From Allodiplogaster sudhausi (lineage: Eukaryota; Nematoda; Chromadorea; Rhabditida; Diplogasteridae), in assembly GCA_945643635.1 (NCBI GenBank), contig CALZFC010000090.1:1-64000 (forward strand): a DNA stretch of 64,000 bases, in the 5' to 3' direction. Below are positions 38,817 through 47,691 of the stretch, piece by piece. The position numbers and the translations under genes are program-made. How positions within the stretch are numbered: position 1 is the stretch's first letter; the number at the start of each line of letters is the position of its first letter. The notes below the pieces were generated by a model. That model searched no databases, was not told where the DNA came from, and worked only from the letters and a program-made list of their open reading frames with translations.

Positions 38817-39017
38817 TTCCAGTAGAGTCCCACCTTGCGGCTTGCCTCGTTGTCCTGCGTGCGCGTTTGCGCGAGTGGACGGCGACCGGCTTACGAATGA
38901 TCAGGCAGTCCTTGATGAGACGGCGAATATTCTGGCGAGAGTTGGCATCTCGTTCGGGTCGAGCCACACCTTCTTCTTTCAGCACTTCAGAACGGCCGAA
39001 GCCAACCGCTTCTGCAG
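38817..39017 (-). pseudogene. rpl19 (fragment): Ribosomal protein L19 (eL19) gene fragment with TGA and frameshifts
   Basis: On the minus strand [25 protein letters not shown] is followed, after a small deletion and frame change, by NSRQNIRRLIKDCLIIRKPV and VHSRKRAR. After a second frame change comes NEASRKVGLYWK. This is the N-terminal region of eL19 ([47 protein letters not shown]) with the Gly codon turned to TGA and at least two frame disruptions. It lies 0.5 kb from the S14 fragment on the same strand. Confidence 0.8.
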
Positions 39018-39146
39018 TACTAAAAGTACCAAAAATACAGGAAATAGACGACATTCCACGAAACAGCCAGTATACATTTCGCAACAAAACAACTCGCATG
39101 CGCCGCGCAACAAAAACAGTTTAGCGAGAAGGTGGCGCGTCGGAAG

Positions 39147-39379
39147 CGGAACACATTCATTTCAACGATTCTGCGCAGCCTCCAAATATGGCCTATAAGA
39201 TGAATCGCATTTTTTTCTTAGTTCCATTGTAAACCATGCTTAACTAAACTGGTAATCTTTGCAGGTTCCAGCTGCAATTTAGCCTTGCTCCATCTTCCGT
39301 ATGCGTTTTGAGAATGACTTCAGTCTTTCTTTGCAGATTCCCTCTTTTCTAGCTGTTGTTCACTCGATCACGAGGAATA
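39147..39379 (+). repeat. Direct repeat, copy 1 (other copy 43947-44185)
   Basis: The two copies share long identical blocks: TGGCCTATAAGATGAATCGC, CTTAACTAAACTGGTAATCT, TTTAGCCTTGCTCCAT and CCGTATGCGTTTTGAGAATG. Here the repeat runs straight into the LATS-derived segment at 39380. Confidence 0.85.
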
Positions 39380-40130
39380 CCTCATTTCCAGATCTCGCCC
39401 GCTCTAACCCGTCGTCCATGTTGCCGTTGACGTTGACTGAATGTTGCTGCTGTTGCTGGTGCTGCACAACTTGGTAGAGCGGCTGCTGATGTTGCCCGCC
39501 GTTGCTCGTGAAGATTGCAGAAGAGTAGGGCAGAATCTGCGGCTGTTGAGAGAAGGACATCGAGTAGCCGGCCGTTTCGAGCATGCTCTGCAGTGCAAGT
39601 TCACTTACATATTTCTCTTTTAAAAATTCATTGTATAAAAAACATTTTTAATACTTAAGGTTAGAAGATAAATTGGTCACAATTTTTTTAATTATTTTTT
39701 TAAATCTTTTGTCTTCTATAGAGTTTGCAGAGTGAAACGATATGACGAGAACCTTAACTATGCTGGGTAAAAAAGGACAGCATTTTTTTTAATTCAACTT
39801 AGATTTATCGGAGTAATATTCACGTGAATTGGCTGGGAAATACATGTTAAGAGTTGCTAAAAAAAAAAGAAGAAAATAATTGCAAATTCTAAACGGAAGT
39901 GACTGGAGCGGCCTGGTGCGATGGGGAGGGCATGGAAGAGACGTAGACAAAAGAGGCGGAAGAAGACGAGGGAGTGCCTCCCACGAACGATGTCCTGATT
40001 GTTGGTCCAAATTTTTTTTAGGTCCAATGACGTTTTGGTCCAATGATTTTTTGGTTCAATGTTTTGGTCGAAATTTTCAGTGTCCAATGGTATATAGCTG
40101 AATGATTTTGGTCAATAATGGTCAAGAACT
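39380..40130 (-). pseudogene. Inverted partial copy of LATS (intron 5 to exon 7)
   Basis: The minus strand here is a diverged copy of plus-strand 18460-19192. Exon 7 is matched almost residue for residue (SMSFSQQPQILPYSSAI, NGGQHQQPLYQVVQ, NVNGNMDDGLERARSGNE) at 39388-39590. Exon 6 is matched with several substitutions at about 39890-40000, and the intervening intron is also present, so this is a DNA-level duplication. The exon 6 copy ends in TAG where the parent has its donor. No flanking LATS exons follow. It cannot encode a kinase. Expression from it would be antisense relative to LATS only if transcribed on the plus strand. Confidence 0.9.
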
Positions 40131-40189
40131 GCATTTCAACGCATTCTTATGTTCTTAAGCATGTTTTTTAAATAAATTTTTTTCTTGAC

Positions 40190-40488
40190 TTTCCAACCGG
40201 TGCTTTTCCGATGCAGCTTTGAGATATATTTCTGCTCAGTTCTCCAACAGTGATTCCTCGAAATGGCATAGCATTATAATTCAACAGAAGCATTAATTCG
40301 ATTTGCATGTTAATTGTTTATCCTTGATATAAATATGATTATTTATATCAAGGATGAATAATTAATATGCAAATCGAATAATGCTTCTGTTTAATTATAA
40401 TATTATGTATCATAATATCATGCAGAAGAAAGGAAAAAAATAGTTGAACCTTTGGAATTTGTGCCTGAATACCGAGAGATAGAGAGAG

Positions 40489-40536
<48 letters not shown>

Positions 40537-41140
40537 TTCCGGTATCATGGAGAGAAATACTACTGCTTGGATAGCCGTTGTGAGAGCCACTTCGTCCCAT
40601 CCCAGGTCGAACGCAGACCATCTCACTTTCTCAACTACATTTCACCGCAGTCCTGTAATTGCCAGTTTTAAATTCATTTTTGAGTGACTTTTGCAACCGG
40701 TGCTTTTCCGGAGAAGCCTTGAGATATATTTGAGCCGATTTCCCTAACGATGATCCGAAGCAGCAATTGTCGTGTTTTATATGATTTGCAATATCCAACA
40801 AGAATAATCCATATGCGAATTGAAATCTGTTGAGTTGTAAAATTATGCGGAAGCGTTCTTTACGAACGGAAAAAATAGTATGAGAGCGCGAGAGAGATTT
40901 AGGTAAAGTGTGGCATATAGAGATGAGAGTGGGGAGAGAGACAGAGAGAGAGAGACAGAGAGAAAAATACTGTTGTTTCGTTCTTTAGTTATGGTATGTG
41001 CGACACAATACCAACAGAGTGAATAACCGGGAATGTTACATTTCATCTAATGACCATTTGCTCTCTTTCGGGGGTGAATTCACTTTCGCTAGAGATGGAA
41101 TGAACGTGGAAACGAAGATGAGTAAGAGAGGGACAAAAAA
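40190..41140. repeat. Diverged tandem duplication of about 490 bp
   Basis: AACCGGTGCTTTTCCG followed by TTGAGATATATTT occurs at 40197 and again at 40689. Each is followed by similar AT-rich sequence, a GA tract (40480-40533; 40930-40965) and an AGAGA(G)AAATACT block. The first unit contains the long palindrome described separately. Confidence 0.6.
40267..40408. repeat. Long palindrome (about 65-bp arms)
   Basis: CATAGCATTATAATTCAACA through GATTTGCAT to TTATCCTTGATATAAAT is matched by its reverse complement (ATTTATATCAAGGATGAATA to CGAATAATGCTTCTGTTTAA), with few mismatches and a loop of about 6 nt at 40338. The structure is similar in size and style to the hairpin at 31442-31588. Confidence 0.85.
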
Positions 41141-41345
41141 GGAAAGGAATGAGAGATTCAGAGAGGTGGAGAGTGCGAGGAAGAGCGCGCGCGAGAGAGA
41201 GAGGGAGAGAGAGAGAGAGCGAGAGAGAGAGGGAGGGAGGGAGATTGATAACTGACTCATTGTCGTTGATTCCGGCTATCGGTCTTATCTTTAGTCTTCT
41301 GTGATCCGACCGTTAATTTCTTCGTGCTCATGACGTGTTTAATCA

Positions 41346-41520
41346 TTGATGAGATACATAGAAACCAAAGGAGGCCAGCCAGCAGAGCAATACGGACAAG
41401 AATGTGGGAGAAAGGAGAGAGAGAGAGAGATAAAGAAGTTTGAGAGAGAAATAGAGGGAGAGAGAGAGAGGGAGAGAGCGAAGCCGAGAGAAATCTCCAT
41501 CGCCACTTTGAGTTCTTCTG
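41346..41520 (+). repeat. GA-rich module shared with 46690-46835
   Basis: Both places read AAGAATGTGGGAGAAAGGAG, a GA tract with AAATAGAGGGAG, then GAGAGCGAAGCCGAGAGAAA. In both, ATAACTGACTCATTGT lies shortly upstream (41247 and 46687). They are two copies of one dispersed module containing non-simple sequence. Confidence 0.75.
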
Positions 41521-41929
41521 GAATCGCAATGGCAAGCAACCCTGGTCGCCCAAGGAGGTCAGAGCAGTTTAACAATAATATATTTATCCTGCATTCTTGT
41601 GAAGTTGAAAATTCATTGCTTAAATTGTCTTTGCCACCCAATAACTGATCCAGCCAAGTTTAGATCGCAATGCCACTTTGGCATTCGGCACTGCTCGCCT
41701 TTAACAGTGGCGATGCAAAAGCTCCATTGGAGATCGTCGACTTCTTGCTTTCTGAATGGGACGACGGTCCATCGGTGTGTATTGTTTTGTGTATGAAGAG
41801 ATAGACGAGGCGGAGTTAGATTTATTAAAGAGAAGGGAGAAGACAGCCGGCTAATATGAGAGGGAAGGAGCGAAGTGTGTGAAGCACCGAGAGCCCGTTT
41901 ATATACTGATGAAATGATGGGCGAGACTC

Positions 41930-42490
41930 ACGTAGTCGAGTACTCAAGTTCATATTCTAATATATGTAGATATTCACTTATCTACATAAGAAGTCCAGTA
42001 ATATAATACATGTAGATTTTTACATATCGCCAGCGGATTATACTACATGCATTTATTCTAATGGTTTGCAAACGATTGATAGCTTGAGAGATTAACGGAA
42101 CAGTCCACTGAATAATAAACATATGGTTTTATTGACGTGGGTCTAGTCGCATTTGTCTGAAATCTACTTATAAAAAGATTGAGCTATTTTTGTCTACTTG
42201 TTACAAAGTTAATAGCACACAGAATACGGCTAGGCCGAATTTTTTTTTACAGTAGCTGTTAGCGACCCTCCTATTTCACACGGTCTCACCATAAGAAGGG
42301 TCAAATATTTAAGGACGCGTGTTCAAAATTGTTCTAATGTACTGCTGTAGGATGAATGGTTCCTTTAAAAGAGCAAATTTCTCGTGAATACTATTTTAAT
42401 CTTGTTACTTAGCTGAATTCTTCCCATGAAGAACATAGTGTAACCTAACATAAGTCATGAAAAATTGGGTCTCACACTCCTCAAAAGTAG
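41930..42490. repeat. Inverted copy of 37010-37676 lacking a 236-bp insert
   Basis: The reverse complement of this block matches the segment upstream of the helical-protein exon at 37.0-37.7 kb, continuously across the point where the other copy carries an extra 236 bp. Its lower end stops near the start of the TA/hairpin block of the other copy. Confidence 0.8.
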
Positions 42491-42605
42491 TCATTTAATA
42501 AAAAACAAAACTTCAAAACTTGTGTTAAACGCTTCTACTTTCCACTTCTTGGCTATGTGTGATTGTAAAAACCAAAGTAATAAGTAAAACAAAAAAGGCA
42601 AGAAT

Positions 42606-42680
42606 AGGCGGCACCCACCGAACCGAGGACCTTGTTATTGCCGGACTAAGCGCCTACCGACCTCGCTATGGGTGCCGCCT
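42606..42680 (-). repeat. tRNA-like element with a perfect 12-bp terminal stem
   Basis: AGGCGGCACCCA (42606-42617) and TGGGTGCCGCCT (42669-42680) are perfect inverted repeats. Read on the minus strand the interior has a GCGAGGTCGGTAGGCGC D-arm-like hairpin with an A-box and a CTCGGTTCGG B-box-like stretch. So it looks like a tRNA with acceptor and D arms intact and a shortened T arm (67 nt from GGCACCC to GGGTGCC). It is probably a degenerate tRNA gene or tRNA-derived element. A clean anticodon stem is not evident. Confidence 0.45.
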
Positions 42681-42729
42681 CTCATCCTGAGAAGAGTTCT
42701 CCCTTATGTACCCAGAATGAGGTGAGGCG

Positions 42730-42732
<3 letters not shown>

Positions 42733-42769
<37 letters not shown>

Positions 42770-42818
42770 AGTAAGGAGAGAGGGAAGAGAGAAGTAGCGA
42801 GAAAAGTGAGACAGAGAC

Positions 42819-42894
<76 letters not shown>

Positions 42895-42953
42895 GGAGAG
42901 AGAGAGAAGAAGTAAGGAGAGAGGGAAGAGAAAAGTAGCGAGAAAAGTGAGAC

Positions 42954-43003
<50 letters not shown>

Positions 43004-43181
43004 GGAGAGAGAGAGAGAGGGAGAGAGAGAGAAGAAGTAAGGAGAGAGGGAAGAGAGAAGTAGCGAGAAAAGTGAGACAGAGACAGAGACAAAGACAGAG
43101 AGAGAGAGGGAGAGAGAGAGAAGAAGTAAGGAGAGAGGGAAGAGAGAAGTAGCGAGAAAAGTGAGACAGAGACAGAGACAA

Positions 43182-43225
<44 letters not shown>
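42733..43225 (+). repeat. GA array with four copies of a 60-bp higher-order unit
   Basis: A module starting AGAAGAAGTAAGGAGAGAGG and ending GCGAGAAAAGTGAGACAGAG recurs at about 42764, 42905, 43030 and 43119, with very few differences. It is separated by GAGAGA stretches of varying length (spacing 141, 125 and 90 bp). All frames are open over long distances, which is an artefact of the GA periodicity. Confidence 0.9.
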
Positions 43226-43359
43226 AGTATGTAGGCATTTGACTTGCTAATCATAACTATCGCAAAATTCTCCTTTAATAAGGACTCTTTCCGACGGTAT
43301 GATTTGCATTTGAACTTTATAAGATGATGATATGAACAAAATGTCTTCGGAGTCATCTA

Positions 43360-43900
43360 ATTGCAGAAAAGAATAGATTCAAACGAAAAAATAACAGAAG
43401 ACTTCGATGGCAGAGGAGCTTGTTCGAAAATACGCGAAAGTGCCCTTGTACTATCTATTCAGGTCGGACAAAACTCTCTTCTAAGTCCTTTTCCTCGTCA
43501 CCGAATGGCAAGTGATATTTCACCAACTACACGTGAGGATCACACAACGGGATTTGGTCAGTGAAGTCCTGATTTGCCTACCGCGTCATCGAAGATGGCT
43601 TGGTGATGAGAGTTCCTCCCTCTCTTGGTTCTGTCTTCTGTTTTTGGCGATCATCTTGATTCAGGGGAAAGGACATTGTCGATGCTTCAACGTCGAGCAG
43701 AAGGAGAAAGAAAAAACGCTGCTATTATTCTCACCGGGACTAAGACGTGTTGTGGAATGAGAAAGAATGCCTTGCATATAATTGAGGAACGAGAAGTAGA
43801 AGCTCAGCATTTGCTTAATAACAAAACTCGTTCGTGTGCCACGGTCAAACACGTGCTAACAACAAACTTTTGTGTATCGAGTTGTAACCTTTGAGGCATA
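43360..43900 (+). other. Unique sequence with overlapping open frames, possibly a decayed gene
   Basis: Three overlapping plus-strand frames (43361-43564, 43512-43760, 43625-43894) are each open for 67-89 codons. They contain non-repetitive peptide (for example VRKYAKVPLYYLF and GDHLDSGERTLSMLQRRAEG). The useful-looking segments change frame twice, as expected for a decayed coding sequence. No family was recognised and no splice pattern fits. Confidence 0.25.
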
Positions 43901-43946
43901 TGAAGTTGAATATGACTAGATGAGAAGTTTCAGCAATTGAAATGGT

Positions 43947-44185
43947 TTGGAACACATTCATTACAACGATTCTACACAACCTGGCATGGCCTATAAGATG
44001 AATCGCATTTTTTTTTACCTCAGAGTTCCATTGTAAACCAAGCTTAACTAAACTGGTAATCTTTGCAGGTTCCAGCTACAATTTAGCCTTGCTCCATTTT
44101 CCGTATGCGTTTTGAGAATGACGTCAGTCTTTCTTGGCAGATTCCCTCTTTTCAAGCTGTCGTTCACTCGATCGCGAGGAATACA
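43947..44185 (+). repeat. Direct repeat, copy 2 (other copy 39147-39379)
   Basis: Same blocks as listed for 39147-39379. Here the repeat is followed by ACACAGAAGGTTTTGATTGC rather than by LATS-derived DNA, which defines the LATS duplication breakpoint at 39380. Confidence 0.85.
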
Positions 44186-44402
44186 CAGAAGGTTTTGATT
44201 GCCTGCCTCTGCAAGGACACTGGCTAAGAACGTCAAGAAACAGCAGCAGGGTTTGTTTTGTATTCCGTTCACTTTTCTTGCATCCATTGCTCTACATTTC
44301 CTCTGTCAAATGTTCTTCCGTTCATCCTCTCTTTCTCTCATCTACTCTCTCTCTCTCATCTCTCTCTCTTGTCCTCTTTTTCTCTCATCTACTATCTCTC
44401 CA

Positions 44403-44443
<41 letters not shown>

Positions 44444-44628
44444 TCTCTCTTTAAAGAGAAAGAGCAGCCTTCTCCATTTTGATAAGGTAGAGAGAGAGAT
44501 ATATAATGGAAAGATGGAGATAGTGCAAACGAAAGAGAATATCAGAAGCTGGATAAAAAGAAAAACTATTTCGGAATGAAAAAACTACTTCGCCTTTTCG
44601 CCTGGGTTTCCAGCCGCGCCTTCTTTCT

Positions 44629-45235
44629 ATGGTAAAAGTTCCGGGAGCGGTGCGGGAACTTTCAGAATTCCCGCACCGGTCCCGGAAAGTTCCTGGAGAA
44701 AATCTTGAGTGGTGCGGGAAAGTTCCCGGAGAAAACAGTGTGTCATGCGCACTAAAATTACATTCCTTTTGCATGAAGATATTTAAAGAAAAGACCATTT
44801 TAACTTGTAACAATGACGACTTGATTTTCTTTGTGTGCATATTTTGGCTCAAATTACATCGCTTTTCTCCAGCTGTATTAATAATCTCCCGGATATAAAC
44901 GCGACATGGGTTCGGGTGTCGGTGAGCGTTACTTCCCGGAAATCGCTTTGACTGCGAGAGAAAACTAAAGATAACCACGAAATGAGAGAGGCCAGACAAA
45001 CCATATCTCGAGTAGGTTTGTCTGCGCCTCCACTTTTACACGCTATTTCTCACGATTTGAAAGATGCGGGATCTTTCCCGGAGCGCTGGGTACATTTGAG
45101 CAAAATCGGTCCGGTATCTTTCCCGGAGCGGTCAAGAAAACCTCCGAGGTTAAATGCTATAGCATATAAAAAGTCCGGGAAAGTTCCTGCACACCTCAGA
45201 ACAATTTTTTTCGAGTTCCGGGACCCCTGACCGAA
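44629..45235. promoter_or_regulatory. Cluster of GGGAAAGTTCC / TTTCCCGG motifs
   Basis: At least eight matches to a (G/C)CGGGAAAGTTCC or reverse motif occur within 600 bp: near 44637, 44653, 44682, 44718, 44931, 45068, 45111, 45175 and 45214. Several are full palindromes (GGGAAAGTTCCC) and many are followed by GGAG. The sequence between the motifs is unique. Whether this is a transcription-factor cluster or a degenerate repeat cannot be decided here. Confidence 0.4.
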
Positions 45236-45484
45236 CTTTCTTGAGAATGAAGGCGCGGCAGGTGGAGTTCACGGAGGGCCACGGTGTCCTCGATTAAAGT
45301 ACTTCGATTCGCAAGGAGTGCTGCGTAGTTATTAGAGATCAGTACCCAACACTCGACGGTGTTTACTGACGTCATTGCATCACAAAATCCGCTCTCCCAA
45401 AAATGAGCCAGCGCATTCCACGTTATCGCTTATTTTGTGATTATAATGTGATTTATTTTTTCATTCTTTCTATCTAGCTCTCTC

Positions 45485-45713
45485 TCTCCTTCTAAAGGAG
45501 AGAGAGAGAGAGAGATTGAGAGAGATTGAGAGAGGGAGAAGAGAGATTCAGAGAAAGAAAGAGCAAGAGTAGAGAGAGAGAGGATGGGAGAGAACGAGAG
45601 AGAAAGAGAGGAAGAGATGGAGGGAGGCAGCGAGAGAAAAGAGAGTAAAAGAAATAAGGAGAGAGAAAGATAGAGAAAGCGGAAGAGTGAGAGAGAGAGA
45701 AAGAGAGAGACAG

Positions 45714-45753
<40 letters not shown>

Positions 45754-46135
45754 CATTTCTCTCTCTCTCTCTCTCACAGTCGCTATTTCGTTCTCTCTCG
45801 TTATCATTTTTTTAATATATTTATTGACATTTTTTAACTTTATAGGACAAAATTATAATATGCACATGACGAAGCTATTGCCCTCTTTTATATACTTTTA
45901 TTCAATTATTTACATAGTAGGACTCAAATTCTCTCTCTCATACCCTCTCTCCCTCGTACTCTCTCATATTCCCTCTCGTACACTGTCATATCTGTCTCAT
46001 ACTCTCGCATGATCTCCTTCTCCGTCACTCTCTCTCTCTCTCTCTGTCTCTCTCTCCCGGTCTCTCTCTCTTTGTCTCTCTCTCTTTATTTTTCAATCTC
46101 TTTCTCTCTCTCTCTCTCGCTCTCTCTCGCATCGA
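45485..46135. repeat. GA tract, then CT tracts
   Basis: GA-rich 45495-45755 switches to CT-rich at 45758 (palindromic junction AGAGAGCTCATTTCTCTCTC). CT-rich again at 46025-46125. No coding evidence. Confidence 0.8.
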
Positions 46136-46516
46136 GGATATAAATTTGTAAAGGCGGCGGTAGAGGGGTGGGGTCGCGGATATATGAGAGCAAAATATAT
46201 CCGGAGGGAGATGACCTGGCATTGAAATAGAGATCTGCCCGAAATCATGGAGCAGCTGCTGCTGCTTGGAGAAGCGTTGCTAATCGTCTGTTTTTCTTTG
46301 TTTTAGGGACTTAGGTTTCTATTCTTTTGCTGCTCATTCTTGTCTACGAATTGGTGACGCTTTGTGAATTTGACTTAAAAAAAAGCATAAGATGAGATAA
46401 AAAATTAAAGTTAGTATGTTTGTTCATTAAAAATTATTTAATGTTTAGTACGTGAATTTGTAATCAGTAAATAAAATAAAAACGATCATATATAATCATA
46501 TATAATTTTTCCAGAA

Positions 46517-46556
46517 CACACAAGGAAAGGATGAAGAGAGTTAGACAGGTGAGGTG
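46517..46556 (+). pseudogene. Fragment copied from the end of LATS exon 15 with its donor
   Basis: CACACAAGGAAAGGATGAAG then AGAGTTAGACAG|GTGAGG matches LATS 22001-22040 (CACACAAGGAGAGGATGAAG, AGAGCTAGACAG|GTGGGA) with about three differences. It is preceded by TTTTTCCAG and followed by a GA tract like the parental intron. It is a second independent scrap of LATS in this region. Confidence 0.7.
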
Positions 46557-46619
46557 AGAGGGACAGTGAGAAAGCGACGGATGCTAAGAGAAGGGCAAAG
46601 AATGAGGAGGAGAGAGAAA

Positions 46620-46629
46620 GGGGAGACAG

Positions 46630-46669
<40 letters not shown>

Positions 46670-46840
46670 AGGAGGGAGAGAGAGAGATAACTGACTCATT
46701 GTGCGGAAAGAATGTGGGAGAAAGGAGAGGGAGAGAGAGATAAGGAAGAGAGAGAGGGAAATAGAGGGAGCGAGAGAGGGAGAGAGCGAGAGAGAGCGAA
46801 GCCGAGAGAAAGATAGAGAGAGAGTAATAGTAATAAATGA
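46620..46840 (+). repeat. GA tract including the second copy of the 41346-41520 module
   Basis: GA array at 46630-46680, then the shared module at 46690-46835. No gene. Confidence 0.75.
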
Positions 46841-46899
46841 GCAACTAACAGCCGGCGCACCGGAAACAGCAGAAACTGAAGTAAAACACTCATGAATGC

Positions 46900-47640
46900 C
46901 CAAATGTTTGATGTGTATTTATGTAAAGAAGGAAAATAGAATGCCCTATTTCACCAACGATTATCTGAATAAAAAAAAACAGAACAAAAACAAGCCTCAA
47001 TAATATTTGTAGATTTGTATATTTTTGTGTGTTTCGTAAAAAAAACATTTACTAGTGTGCAAGTATTGATAAATTATTGGTGAATTTCATTAACTAAGGG
47101 AAGACGAACTACAAACTACTTTGCAGGATTTCGTTTCATTTTTACAATTTATGGTTTTCTGATCTTTGAGCTTATCAAAGCTGTTTTCTTGATAGTTTTC
47201 TTTTAGTTCTTCGTTGCCTTTAGTTCTCTTCATTCGCTTCGTAAACCTTAAGGCCATTTGCTGAACCCATTTTCATTGGCGTTCCTCTGTGTTTTTGATG
47301 TTCCTATTTGTCGCTCTTACTATGCGTTTCATTTATTTTTCCTCTCGGGTTACGCCTGAATTATAGGCCTCCTCGACGTGTTATGGAGCAAGAATTGTGA
47401 AATGAAAGCATCCTCCTGGCCGCTCCACGAAGTCATTCTACGGTTTTAACAAAGGTTCGCTTACATTTTCTGAAAAACCAGAGCATCAATATATCCAAAT
47501 GAACTGGAATTATTTTGCTTGCTGACTTTTCTTTTTTTATTAGTTTAGATCGAAATGAATCCTTCCTTTTCACTATTAACTGTTCCAGTGCTTGTTGTTC
47601 TCGTTGATTTTTGTAAAGTTGTTCAGTTCATTTATTTTCT
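46900..47640. other. AT-rich intergenic, likely 5' region of the carrier gene
   Basis: No repeat or open frame of note. Pyrimidine-rich sequence and TTTAG at 47648 lead into the first coding exon of the carrier, so a 5' non-coding exon is likely upstream. Confidence 0.3.
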
Positions 47641-47691
47641 TTCTCCTTTAGAGCATATCGTGACTTCTGGTCTATTCTCTTCTGCAACGCA

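Noticed and set aside
38494..39124. 201-codon minus and 135-codon plus open frames
   Set aside because: The minus frame passes through the decayed L19 copy in partly shifted phase, and the plus frame is its shadow. Neither is a gene.
41672..41809. Short plus frame MPLWHSALLAFNSGDAK... as a gene
   Set aside because: It is only 45 codons with no family match, lies in a repeat-rich interval and has equal openness on the minus strand.
42666..43356. 190-224 codon minus frames (Ser/Leu) and a 131-codon plus frame (Arg/Glu)
   Set aside because: These are entirely explained by the GA higher-order repeat.
44451..44999. 182-codon minus-strand open frame with repeated SPGTF
   Set aside because: The repetition reflects the GGGAAAGTTCC motif cluster. 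The rest is AT-rich and unstructured, with no splice or domain evidence.
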